Source: CALMEC01 sp964440285
GTDB lineage: Bacteria; Actinomycetota; Thermoleophilia; Miltoncostaeales; Miltoncostaeaceae
Assembly: GCA_964440285.1 (NCBI GenBank)
Contig: CAYTRV010000023.1
Coordinates: 1-19,155, forward strand
Direction of reading: 5' to 3'
Length of the DNA: 19,155 nucleotides
The notes beneath the pieces are model-generated. The model ran no database searches. It was not told the origin of the DNA and saw only the letters and a list, made by a program, of their open reading frames with translations. Positions 6,911-14,437 of the stretch are shown piece after piece (within the stretch, counting starts at the first letter, position 1; the number at the start of each line of letters is the position of its first letter). The position numbers were made by a program, and so were the translations under genes.

Positions 6911-8323
6911 GTGACACTCTGGCGCGACGAGCACGACCTGCTCGGGGGGCGCAAGGTCCCCGAGGACGCGCTCTACGGCATCCACACGCTCCGCTCGCTC
7001 GAGAACTTCCCGATCTCCGGCGTCCCGATCGGCGTGGTCCCGGAGCTCCTCGACGCGCTCGCGTGCGTCAAGGCCGCCGCGGCGACCGCCAACCAGGAGC
7101 TGGGCGTGCTGGACGTCGACCGGGCCGGGGCGATTCGAACAGCCTGTCAGGAGATCCGCGACGGTCGCTGGCACGAGCATTTCGTGGTCGACCTCATCCA
7201 GGGTGGAGCCGGGACGTCCACCAACATGAACGCGAACGAGGTGATCGCGAACCGTGGTCTCGAGCTCATCGGGCGCCGCCGCGGCGAGTACGAGCACCTC
7301 CACCCGCTCGATCACGTCAACATGAGCCAGAGCACGAACGACGTATACCCAACCGCGCTCGGCATCGCGCTGACGTTCATGATCCGGGGGCTGCTCGCCG
7401 CCATGGCGCGGCTGCGCGTCAGGTTCGAGGAGAAGCAGCGGGAGTTGTCCGACGTGCTCAAGATGGGGCGGACGCAGCTCCAGGATGCGGTCCCGATGAC
7501 CTTGGGTCAGGAGTTCTCCGCGTATGCCGTCACGCTCGGAGAGGACGAGAAACGTCTCCGGGAGGCGATGTCGCTCCTCAGCGAGATCAACCTCGGTGCA
7601 ACGGCGGTCGGCACCGGGATCAACACCCACCCCGCCTACGCGCCGCTCGCGTGCGGGCACCTGGCGGACATCACCGGTCTCCCGCTCTTCACGGCCTCGA
7701 ACCTCGTCGAGGCGACCCCGGACACCGGTCACTACGTGCAGCTCTCCGGTGTGCTGAAACGGGTGGCGGTCAAGCTCTCGAAGACCTGCAACGACCTGCG
7801 GCTGCTGTCGTCCGGCCCCCGTGCCGGGCTCAACGAGATCAACCTGCCCGCGGTGCAGGCCGGCTCGAGCATCATGCCGGGAAAGGTCAACCCGGTGATC
7901 CCCGAGGTGGTCAATCAGGTCGCGTTCGAGGTGATTGGGGCCGACGTCACCGTGACGATGGCGGCCGAGGCCGGCCAGCTCCAGCTCAACGCCTTCGAGC
8001 CGATCATCGCGTTGTCGCTGTTCCGCAGCCTGACGCACCTGCGGGCAGCCATCGACGTCCTGGCCGAGCGGTGTGTCAGCGGGATCACGGCGAACATCGC
8101 ATGGGCTCGCCATCAGGTCGAGACATCCCCCTCTGTGGTGACGGCCCTCGCGCCGATGATCGGCTACGAACGCGCGACGACGATCGCGCGTGAGGCCCTG
8201 CAGACCGGTCGCACCGTCCGCGAGCTCGTGCTGGAGCACGGGTGGCTGGATGCCGAGTCGATCGACGCAGCCTTCACCCCCGCAGCGCTGACACGGCCGT
8301 GGAGGCGCCCCCGTCTGGTGTGA
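6911..8323 (+). CDS. aspA: Aspartate ammonia-lyase (aspartase)
   Basis: This 470-residue cytoplasmic enzyme of the aspartase/fumarase superfamily (PF00206) probably interconverts L-aspartate with fumarate plus ammonia. The superfamily signature GSSIMPGKVNPVIPE (318-332) includes the catalytic serine, about Ser320, and the form VNPVIPEVVNQ is the aspartase version rather than the fumarase one (VNPTQ). Other motifs are GGAGTSTNMN (98-107), HVNMSQSTND (135-144) and TAVGTGINTHP (231-241), which bind the substrate carboxylates. Length matches the family. The GTG start at 6911 gives the standard N-terminal region (DLLGGRKVPEDALYGIHT). A GGAGG lies only 3 bases upstream, unusually close for a Shine-Dalgarno. 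It follows the cysteine-rich gene by 19 bases and converges with allH, suggesting a shared nitrogen theme. Fumarase or another lyase of the superfamily is possible but less likely. Confidence 0.88.
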   Translation: MTLWRDEHDLLGGRKVPEDALYGIHTLRSLENFPISGVPIGVVPELLDALACVKAAAATANQELGVLDVDRAGAIRTACQEIRDGRWHEHFVVDLIQGGAGTSTNMNANEVIANRGLELIGRRRGEYEHLHPLDHVNMSQSTNDVYPTALGIALTFMIRGLLAAMARLRVRFEEKQRELSDVLKMGRTQLQDAVPMTLGQEFSAYAVTLGEDEKRLREAMSLLSEINLGATAVGTGINTHPAYAPLACGHLADITGLPLFTASNLVEATPDTGHYVQLSGVLKRVAVKLSKTCNDLRLLSSGPRAGLNEINLPAVQAGSSIMPGKVNPVIPEVVNQVAFEVIGADVTVTMAAEAGQLQLNAFEPIIALSLFRSLTHLRAAIDVLAERCVSGITANIAWARHQVETSPSVVTALAPMIGYERATTIAREALQTGRTVRELVLEHGWLDAESIDAAFTPAALTRPWRRPRLV

Positions 8324-8333
8324 CGCGGAGCAC

Positions 8334-8376
8334 CCTGGTCCCGGGCGCTTAACAACGTTAATTGCACGGGACCGGG
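8334..8376. terminator. Bidirectional terminator-like inverted repeat with nested palindrome
   Basis: Between the convergent stops of aspA and the allH-like gene, CCTGGTCCCG (8334-8343) can pair with CGGGACCGGG (8367-8376) over ten base pairs, including one G-U. Within the 23-base loop, TTAAC-AAC-GTTAA (8349-8361) is a perfect nested palindrome and includes the allH TAA stop. The AT-rich core inside GC-rich arms is unusual here. Position suits a two-way terminator, although a run of T after the stem is missing; a protein-binding site is the alternative. Confidence 0.5.
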
Positions 8377-9149
8377 CCACCCGCGTTCTCCGCGTATCCT
8401 CGGAGGCCGCCGATGAGGCCGGTGAGGGTGGCCCTGCCGGTGGTGGCGCCCAGGGCGCTGACGCGGCGCAGGGCCGGGGCCAGCGCCGGGCCGTCCGCCC
8501 GCAGGAGCGCGGCCAGCATCGCTGCAACCGGCTCGAACGCCTCGCCGCGAGCGGCCGCGCGGAGCAGCGACAGCGACGGCTGGCCCGTGGCGCGCCGGGC
8601 CCGCGCGAGCACGATCGCGGCGTCCGTGCGGGCAGCGCTGGGATCCAGCGCCCGGCGGGCCAGCAGGTATCCGATGAGGGCGTCGTCCCCGGCCGGAGTG
8701 AGCCCCGGCCCGCGCCCTGAGAGCGCGGATGCCGCCTCGGCCAGCGGGCGGGAGCCGAGCTCGAGCGCGCGCGGGTCGTTCCACGTGTGCGGGCGGGCGG
8801 CCTCACACGCGCCGGCGACCAGTTCGGGATGGGCGGCGGGCGGCGGGGGCGGCGTGCGCCACCACTCGGCGCCGGTCATGTCGAGCGTGACGCGCTGACC
8901 CGGGCGCAGGACCGGCACGCGCTCCACGACGGCGGTGACCGGACCGCGCGGCCCGCGCGCGCCGGTCACGTGGACGACCCGGCCGTCGCCCCGCAGCCAC
9001 GCCCATCCCGCCCCCGCCGCCATCACACGGCCGCCGGTGAACCTCCCGACCAGCAGGCCGGCCTGACGGACGCGCAGCGTCAGAGGGCCTCGGCGATCCG
9101 GGTGGGCGGCGCCCTCACAGGGCCGCGGCGAGAGCGATGAGCGCGTCAC
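8358..9149 (-). CDS. allH: AllH-like protein (DUF2877), oxamate carbamoyltransferase subunit homologue
   Basis: This frame carries the hallmark of DUF2877/AllH (PF11392): the block GRGPGLTPAGDD followed by a hydrophobic helix (ALIGYL), about residues 145-156 in the chosen form, and near the C-terminus RVSALGATTGRATLTGLIGG, matching the family's LGHTSG block. In E. coli AllH works with AllF (FdrA) and AllG to carry out the carbamoyl transfer that splits oxalurate into oxamate and carbamoyl phosphate at the end of allantoin breakdown. The start is uncertain. GTG 9149 gives 263 residues, close to the E. coli length of about 270, and overlaps the allG end by 35 bases; ATG 9023 would give about 221 residues and lose N-terminal family sequence. 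The gene follows allG as the second member of a minus-strand pair. No fdrA or carbamate kinase gene is seen nearby. Confidence 0.75.
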   Translation of the reverse strand: MTRSSLSPRPCEGAAHPDRRGPLTLRVRQAGLLVGRFTGGRVMAAGAGWAWLRGDGRVVHVTGARGPRGPVTAVVERVPVLRPGQRVTLDMTGAEWWRTPPPPPAAHPELVAGACEAARPHTWNDPRALELGSRPLAEAASALSGRGPGLTPAGDDALIGYLLARRALDPSAARTDAAIVLARARRATGQPSLSLLRAAARGEAFEPVAAMLAALLRADGPALAPALRRVSALGATTGRATLTGLIGGLRGYAENAGGPVPCN

Positions 9150-10491
9150 GGAACGGCTCGAGCGGGACGCGGGCGATCCCGGCGCCGATCTGGCCTCCGT
9201 CGACCCGGTGCAGGATGCCGGTGTTGATGAGGGGAGTGGTTCCGGTCTCCAGGCACAGTCGCGCATCCACCCCGAGCGGGGTGCCCTCGCCGTCGAGCGT
9301 CGGGATCCGGAACCGCTCGCTCTTCCCGAGGCAGATGTCGTCCATCATCCGTGTCCGGGCCAGTGCGTCGGCGAGCCCGCCGCCGAGGAAGGCCGCGACG
9401 CCGGGGCTCGCCGCGCTCGCCGCACCCCCCAGCCCGGCGCATTCCACGAGCGCCGAGTCGCCGATGTCCGGCGCGGCGTCGGCGTCGCTGAAGCCGGGCC
9501 GGAAGAGGGGGTCCGCCACCAGCGGCGCGGGGGCGGTGAACCAGCGGCCGGGCAGACCGGCGACCATCACAGCGGTCTCAACGCCGTTGCGGCTGATGAA
9601 CGTCACCAGGCTGGAGCCACGGATCCCCAGCGTCGACGCGAGCGCCGCGCGGCACGCGGCGATCGTCACGGTGAGCGCGAAGTGGCCGTTCGGGGAGGTC
9701 ATCTGCGCGGTGGGCAGGACCGCGTCGGGCGCGTGCTCGGCCATTGCCGGCAGCGCCTCGCGCAACAGGAGCATGGTGGCCGCCTGGTGGCGCATGTGGC
9801 AGTCGTCGCCCATCGCCACCGCCTGCGCGCACAGAGCGAACACGTCGATCGGCCCGCGCGCCCTGATGGCAGCGTCGAAACCCGGTGCCACCTGCTCGGC
9901 GAACACCCGCTGGCGGCGGATCGCCTCTGCGTTGCCGACACCCAGCCAGAATGCGTCCCCGGGCCCGTCGCAGAACGGCGACCACGCCTCCGCGCCGCTC
10001 TCGTCGTCACGGACCACCCACACGGCCATCGACGGGGAGATGACCCCGGTCATCGCACCGGCCGCCCCGAGCGAGTGTCCGGGGGCGACCTCGATCTCGG
10101 CGCGCGTGAGCTTCCCGTCGGCGTCGGCCGCGTCGGTCGCCCACCCTTCGAGCAGACAGGCGCCGATGATCGCGTGCCGCTGCGGGGCGCACATGCGCTC
10201 CCACGCGATCGGGGGACCGGCATGCAGCACGAGCCGCCCCTCCAGGCCGGGGATGTGATCGACCGCGAGCCCGGCGCCGGTCAGCATCGGTCGGGCGGTC
10301 TGCAGGCGTGCGAGGGCGAGCTCGTTCGCGGCCTCGACCTCATCGCCGGCGAGGGTGGTCAGCAACCGGACGTCGGTCGGGTCTCCGGCGGCAGGCGGGC
10401 GCCAATCGATGGCCGTGACGGACACTCCCTGCTCACGGAGGGCGTCGGCCATGAGGTCAAGCCCGGCGGTGGCGACACGTAGGCTCTCCAT
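9115..10491 (-). CDS. allG: AllG-like protein (DUF1116, YlbE/YahG family)
   Basis: A 458-residue protein matching DUF1116 (PF06545) along its whole length. Clear family blocks are LHAGPPIAWERM (89-100), GACLLEGWA (110-118), GVISPSMAVWVV (149-160), GDDCHMRHQA, GRWFTAPAPL, GDSALVECAGLGGAASAASPG and, near the end, ETGTTPLINTGI and GGQIGAGIARVP. In E. coli AllG is a core subunit of oxamate carbamoyltransferase. The first 60 residues are extra relative to the E. coli protein and include VTAIDWRPPAAGD (25-37), which resembles the tail I associate with FdrA proteins. The ATG start at 10491 touches the GTG start of the divergent gene with no spacer. I reject a frame extension to 11022, which would run antisense through that gene. 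Family identity is strong; the reaction without AllF is open. Confidence 0.88.
   Translation of the reverse strand: MESLRVATAGLDLMADALREQGVSVTAIDWRPPAAGDPTDVRLLTTLAGDEVEAANELALARLQTARPMLTGAGLAVDHIPGLEGRLVLHAGPPIAWERMCAPQRHAIIGACLLEGWATDAADADGKLTRAEIEVAPGHSLGAAGAMTGVISPSMAVWVVRDDESGAEAWSPFCDGPGDAFWLGVGNAEAIRRQRVFAEQVAPGFDAAIRARGPIDVFALCAQAVAMGDDCHMRHQAATMLLLREALPAMAEHAPDAVLPTAQMTSPNGHFALTVTIAACRAALASTLGIRGSSLVTFISRNGVETAVMVAGLPGRWFTAPAPLVADPLFRPGFSDADAAPDIGDSALVECAGLGGAASAASPGVAAFLGGGLADALARTRMMDDICLGKSERFRIPTLDGEGTPLGVDARLCLETGTTPLINTGILHRVDGGQIGAGIARVPLEPFRDALIALAAAL
10480..10485 (+). promoter_or_regulatory. Candidate -10 for a leaderless AIR-synthase-like mRNA
   Basis: TAGGCT fits TANNNT and ends six bases before the GTG at 10492, the spacing expected if transcription begins at the start codon itself. 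It lies inside the first codons of allG. The TAGG could instead be read as a weak Shine-Dalgarno. Confidence 0.4.
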
Positions 10492-11445
10492 GTGACAGAC
10501 CTTACCGAGCTGGCCCGTCGCATTCGGGAGCACCCCGGGCTCCTCGCGAAGCGCGACCTTCGTCATGTGGCGGCGACCGTCGGGGGTGACGGCGACGACG
10601 CCGCGCTCATCAACATCGTCGACCAGTACGCGGGGGCGCTGGCGGCGGAGGCGATCCGCCCCGAGCTGATCGCGGCCGATCCCCGGGTGGCGGGAATCGC
10701 CGGGGTGGTGACGGTGCTCAACGACATCGCGGCAACGGGGGCCCGGCCGATGGCGCTGCTCGACACCGTGATCGGCTCGGATGAGATCGTGCGGGGCGCG
10801 CTCGAGGGCGTCAAGCTCGCCGCCGACCTGTACGGGGTACCGGTGGTGGGCGGGCACACCACCGTGCGGGCGGGAACGCCCGGGCTTTCGACCTTCGCAG
10901 TGGGCTGGACGGGCCGGCCGCTTCGGGCGGCGAACGCGCGCCCGGGCGACCCGGTCTGCCTCGCCGCCTGCCTCGAGGGTGAGCTCGTTGCGGGGCCGGA
11001 GGGGACGACGTTCTTCAGCCATCTGCGCGGACCTCGTCGCGCGTGCGCGGCGGCGGATCTCGCGCTGCTCGCAGAGGCGGCCGAGACGGGCGAGGCGTGG
11101 GCCGCGCGTGATGTGTCGATGCCCGGCATCGCCGGGTCGCTGCTTCAGTTCCTCGAGAGCGCGGGCGGGCTCGGATGCGCGCTCGACGTCGACGCGCTCC
11201 CGGTGCCGCCGGGTGTCGGGCGGGGCGACTGGATGACGGCGTTCCCGTCGTACGCGTTCCTGCTGTGCGGCGACCCGCCGGCCCTCGCTCGACGGTTCGG
11301 CGCCGCCGGACTGACCTGCCGGCAGATCGGCGTGCTCGACGACGCCGCGACGCTGCGGCTCAGGTCAGGTGTGGCCGAGACGACCGTATGGGACCTCCGC
11401 GCCGAACCCCTGGCGGAGCTCGCCGCGGATGGCCGGCTCGAGTAG
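10492..11445 (+). CDS. AIR synthase-like protein, Sll0787-type (PurM/ThiL/SelD superfamily)
   Basis: A 317-residue protein of the PurM-like ATP-binding superfamily. GGDGDDAAL (31-39) is the N-terminal acidic ATP/Mg loop, VLNDIAATGARP (75-86) and VPVVGGHTT (116-124) are the other conserved AIR-synthase blocks, and the C-terminal half follows the PurM_C pattern. DVSMPGIAGSLLQFLES and the stretch from DALP to FPSYAFLL closely resemble what I remember of the Sll0787 family, a companion of Nit6803-type nitrilases in nitrogen-starvation clusters. Superfamily members use ATP to activate an amide, carbonyl or selenide; this family's substrate is not known to me. The GTG start at 10492 abuts the allG ATG, and a -10-like TAGGCT six bases upstream suggests a leaderless message. 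Two further Nit1C-type genes lie at 17287-18919. It is not purM, whose family is longer in key loops; ThiL and SelD fit less well. Confidence 0.8.
   Translation: MTDLTELARRIREHPGLLAKRDLRHVAATVGGDGDDAALINIVDQYAGALAAEAIRPELIAADPRVAGIAGVVTVLNDIAATGARPMALLDTVIGSDEIVRGALEGVKLAADLYGVPVVGGHTTVRAGTPGLSTFAVGWTGRPLRAANARPGDPVCLAACLEGELVAGPEGTTFFSHLRGPRRACAAADLALLAEAAETGEAWAARDVSMPGIAGSLLQFLESAGGLGCALDVDALPVPPGVGRGDWMTAFPSYAFLLCGDPPALARRFGAAGLTCRQIGVLDDAATLRLRSGVAETTVWDLRAEPLAELAADGRLE
10499..10504 (-). promoter_or_regulatory. Candidate -10 for a leaderless allG mRNA
   Basis: On the minus strand TAAGGT fits TANNNT and ends seven bases before the ATG of allG at 10491, again the spacing of a leaderless transcript. 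It sits within codons 3 to 5 of the divergent gene. The embedded AAGG could alternatively serve as a Shine-Dalgarno. Confidence 0.4.
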
Positions 11446-11475
11446 GCGCACCCGCCCGATGTCACACCGTTGCAG

Positions 11476-13488
11476 TCAGATCGCCGCGGGCGGCGGCTTG
11501 GTCGCCGAACGCGTCCCGGCGGGACAGGTGATGGGGGCCGCTCCCTCGCTCACCAGCGCGCGCAGCGCCTCGACCGCCTGTGGGCAGAACTGCCAGCCGG
11601 ACTCGAGCACGCAGTCCATGAGCGCCTCCGCCACCGGCATCGCCCCCTGGTAGCAGCGCTCGTGGGTCATCGCGTCCCAGGCGTCGGCCAGCCCGAGGAT
11701 GCGGGCGCCCTGCGGGATCCACTCGCCCGTCAGGCCGTCCGGGTAGCCGGCGCCGTCGTACCGTTCGTGGTGGTGGCGGACCCACTCCACCTGGTCCGTG
11801 GTGAGGATCCCTTCGATCATCTCGGCGCTGAGGCTCGAGTGACGCTTCACGGCCTCCCGTTCGTCCGCGCTCAGCTGGCCGGGCTTCAACAGCATCGAGC
11901 CCGCCAGGCCGATCTTGCCGATGTCGCGGACGTACGCCGCCTCACCCAGAAGCGCCGCGCGGCTTCCCGACCATCCCAGCTCGAGCGCGAGGAGCTCCGC
12001 CAGCTCGGCGACGCGCTCCGCGCTGCCGCATGCCGCGGGATCCTGTGACTCCACAACCCGGGCGAGGATCTGGAGGGCGGCGCGGTCGCGCCTGACGGGC
12101 GCTGCGACATCCGGTTGCTCGGGTGTGGTCGTGGCGCCGGCTGTCCTGGCGTCGTGAAGCGCGATCTCGGCGTGGCGCAGAAGGTCGTGGGCGTCCCCAC
12201 CGGCGCCGGCGAGGTCGCTCACGCCGACGGTGACCGAGATCGGCGGCTCACCGTGCGTGTCGATCTGGGCGATTGCCGCGAGAGCGCGGTTCGCCGCCTC
12301 TCGCGCGCTGTGCGCGTCCGCACCGGGAAGGAGCCATCCGAACGCGCCCGCGCGCAGGCGGCCGAGGGCGTCGCCGTGACGGATGACCCGGCCGAGGCGC
12401 TGGGCGACCTGCAAGAGGGTGTGCTCGTCGAGCTCTGCGCCCGACTCGGGATCGAGGCGGCTGAACTGGTCGAGCTCGATTGCGATGAACGCCACGGCGT
12501 CGTCGCCCGCACCCGCGGTGTCGACCGCCGTTGCGATGCAGCGCTCCAGCTCGTCGCGGGCGGCGAGCCCGGTCAGCGGATCCTTGGCCGGTACGGCGCG
12601 CCGGGATCGCTCATCCACCGTGCCGAGGGCCAGCGCGAGGGTCGCGAGGGTCGCGAAGGTGTTGAGCTCCTCCTGCGCCTCGGGGCGCGTGACGCGTCCG
12701 CCGCCGGTGTTTGTCTGGATCACGCCCCACCGGCGCGCGCCGAAGCGGACATCGGCGGTCAGCGCGGTGCCCCCGGAGTCGCGCGGATCGAAGCCCGGCT
12801 GTGCCCACGCGCCCATCATGGAGCCGCCGCCCGCGTCGAGTCGCGCGATCCGGGCTGCGTCGGCGCCGACGAGCCGAGCCGCCTCCTCGGCGATCAGCTG
12901 GTACACGGCGCTCGCCGGCGCCTCAGCCGAGACCGCTGCGGCGACGCGCTGCATCGCCGCCTCACACCGGGCGAGTCCGGCCGCGCCCGGTTCGACCGCC
13001 AGCGGGGCTTCGACCAGCTCGCGGATGGTCGCGGCGAATCCGATCGAGATGCCGTCGGCATCACGGAGCGGCGCGATGGCCACGGACGCCTCGAAGCGCT
13101 CGCCGCTGGCACGGCAGAACGTCAGCCGGCAGGAGCCGCCCTCCGCGAACTCGCCTCGCACCAGCTCCGCGATCGCCTGTCCGTTGCGTCGGGTGTCGAC
13201 GGTCGCCCAGAACGGGTATGGGGCGCGGCTCCCGAGGAGCCGGAGCCGGTGGAACCCCGTCATCTCGGAGAGCACCGCGTTGACGTCCACGATCCGGCCA
13301 CGCTCGTCGACGGTGACGAGGCCGTCCTGGATCGATGCGATGACCGCCGACGCGTGCTTGGCGGCCCGGCGGGTCGAGAGGTGCTCGAGCGCGACCCGCG
13401 CGTTCGTGTCGGGCGCCTGCCGCCGGGTGCGCGAGGTCGATTCCCAAACGCCCCTGCTGGTCTGCTTCATGTCGTCGCGTCCTGCCAT
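11476..13488 (-). CDS. PAS-GAF-GGDEF-HD-GYP signalling protein with degenerate catalytic motifs
   Basis: A 670-residue soluble signalling protein without membrane segments. Order: PAS (about 45-158, with VDERGRIVDVN and MTGF), GAF (170-290), GGDEF fold (300-450, opening KDPLTGLAARDELE) and HD-GYP (465-650). The GGDEF signature is replaced by RAGAF (379-383), so cyclase activity is unlikely. In HD-GYP the first metal histidine is Ser (Ser489 in GSAERV) and the His-Asp pair is Arg521-Asp522 (YVRDIGKIGL instead of LHDIGKIG). Downstream parts are intact: His550, HHERYDGAGYPDG (573-585) and DAWDAMT (602-608). It may therefore be a c-di-GMP sensor or scaffold rather than an enzyme. Start ATG 13488 is used; ATG 13470, preceded by AGGA, is equally plausible and removes six residues. 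It diverges from the response regulator and probably belongs to the same signalling unit. Confidence 0.88.
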   Translation of the reverse strand: MAGRDDMKQTSRGVWESTSRTRRQAPDTNARVALEHLSTRRAAKHASAVIASIQDGLVTVDERGRIVDVNAVLSEMTGFHRLRLLGSRAPYPFWATVDTRRNGQAIAELVRGEFAEGGSCRLTFCRASGERFEASVAIAPLRDADGISIGFAATIRELVEAPLAVEPGAAGLARCEAAMQRVAAAVSAEAPASAVYQLIAEEAARLVGADAARIARLDAGGGSMMGAWAQPGFDPRDSGGTALTADVRFGARRWGVIQTNTGGGRVTRPEAQEELNTFATLATLALALGTVDERSRRAVPAKDPLTGLAARDELERCIATAVDTAGAGDDAVAFIAIELDQFSRLDPESGAELDEHTLLQVAQRLGRVIRHGDALGRLRAGAFGWLLPGADAHSAREAANRALAAIAQIDTHGEPPISVTVGVSDLAGAGGDAHDLLRHAEIALHDARTAGATTTPEQPDVAAPVRRDRAALQILARVVESQDPAACGSAERVAELAELLALELGWSGSRAALLGEAAYVRDIGKIGLAGSMLLKPGQLSADEREAVKRHSSLSAEMIEGILTTDQVEWVRHHHERYDGAGYPDGLTGEWIPQGARILGLADAWDAMTHERCYQGAMPVAEALMDCVLESGWQFCPQAVEALRALVSEGAAPITCPAGTRSATKPPPAAI

Positions 13489-13677
13489 TGCAAAGAACCC
13501 CTGCCTCGCGAAGCGGACTTGGAACTTCCTTATTCCTGTGTCGGACGAAACCGGGGTTGCGACGATCGCTGGAACGGGAGCCGTTCGGTATGGATTTGGT
13601 GGTGATCGGCCTCAGATTCGGCCCGTGGCTGCCGATACAGACGCTGGTCAGCATCACGAGAGGCAGGTTTCGACGGT
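13489..13677. promoter_or_regulatory. Divergent regulatory region between HD-GYP gene and two-component operon
   Basis: This 189-base gap must supply both divergent genes. It is AT-richer than its surroundings, notably around 13528-13550 (the strings GGAACTTCC and TTATTCC). I could not fit a -35/-10 pair with accepted spacing in either direction, so promoters are assumed by position only. A GAGAGGCAGG string about 20 bases before the ATG at 13678 is the only Shine-Dalgarno-like element for the response regulator. Confidence 0.4.
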
Positions 13678-14412
13678 ATGGCAGGCACCCTTCCGGGGCA
13701 CCACGCACCCATCCTCGTCGTCGACGACGAGGAGGACATCCGATCCCTCGTGCGGGAGGCGCTCGAACGCGAGGGTCACCAGACCGTCGAGGCGGGCGAC
13801 GGCAAGGCGGCGCTCCGCCGGCTGCATGAGGTTCACCCGCGGCTCGTCGTGCTCGACGTGATGATGCCGGAGCTCGACGGCTGGCAGACGCTCGCGCGGA
13901 TCCGCGACGTCTCCGACGTCCCGGTGATCCTGCTCACCGCCCGCGCGCTCGAATGGGAGCGGACGCGTGGCCTGCGTAGCGGCGCCGACGACTACATGAC
14001 GAAGCCCTTCTCCCCGATGGAGCTCGCCGCGCGGGTTGAAGCGCTGCTTCGCAGGGCAGGGAGCGGCGACGATGACCGACCGGGGGTGTACGACGACGGG
14101 TTCGTGCGGATCGACTTCGCCCAGCGCCAGGTCACGGTGACCGGCCGGCCGGTCAGCCTCACCCCGCTCGAGTTCCGGCTCCTCAGCGCGTTCACCGAGA
14201 ACGGGGAGCGGGTCCTGGATCGGGACCAGCTCCTGACGATGGTGTGGGGGAGCCGCACGGCCGTCTTCCCGGACCAGGTCAAGGTCTACGTCGGCTACCT
14301 CCGCCGCAAGATCGGCGTCCGGGCGGACGGCACGTCGCCGATCGAGACGGTGCGGGGCTTCGGGTACATCTATCGCGCCGGGCCCGGCCGCACCGGCGTG
14401 CAGGCCGCCTGA
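13678..14412 (+). CDS. OmpR/PhoB-family response regulator
   Basis: A 244-residue transcription factor with a receiver domain (11-125) and a winged-helix DNA-binding domain (about 140-235). Receiver residues are complete: acidic pocket DDEED (16-20), phospho-accepting Asp60 in VVLDVMMPELDG, switch Thr87 in LLTAR and Lys109 in MTKPF. The C-terminal domain shows the Trans_reg_C pattern: SLTPLEFRLL, RVLDRDQLLTMVWG, a recognition-helix region VKVYVGYLRRKIG and ETVRGFGYIY. It is followed after 25 bases by the histidine kinase, its obvious partner. The targets are unknown; the divergent HD-GYP gene and its own promoter in the shared intergenic region are natural candidates. Start ATG 13678 gives a normal receiver N-terminus. 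Confidence 0.93.
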   Translation: MAGTLPGHHAPILVVDDEEDIRSLVREALEREGHQTVEAGDGKAALRRLHEVHPRLVVLDVMMPELDGWQTLARIRDVSDVPVILLTARALEWERTRGLRSGADDYMTKPFSPMELAARVEALLRRAGSGDDDRPGVYDDGFVRIDFAQRQVTVTGRPVSLTPLEFRLLSAFTENGERVLDRDQLLTMVWGSRTAVFPDQVKVYVGYLRRKIGVRADGTSPIETVRGFGYIYRAGPGRTGVQAA

Positions 14413-14437
14413 GACGGCGCGGGACGTCGGGATCGGA

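Noticed and set aside
4739..8806. Open minus-strand frame of about 1,355 codons opposite the dehydratase, cysteine-rich gene and aspA
   Set aside because: The translation is rich in Arg, His, Asp and Gly, has no recognisable domain, and covers three well-supported plus-strand genes. Long antisense frames are expected at this GC content and codon bias.
10492..11022. Upstream extension of allG into the AIR-synthase-like gene
   Set aside because: The additional codons run antisense to conserved AIR-synthase motifs and do not resemble DUF1116 proteins; the ATG at 10491 gives a sensible N-terminus.
12115..13605. Two long plus-strand frames opposite the PAS-GAF-GGDEF-HD-GYP gene
   Set aside because: The sense protein has a complete multi-domain layout; the antisense translations show only biased composition.
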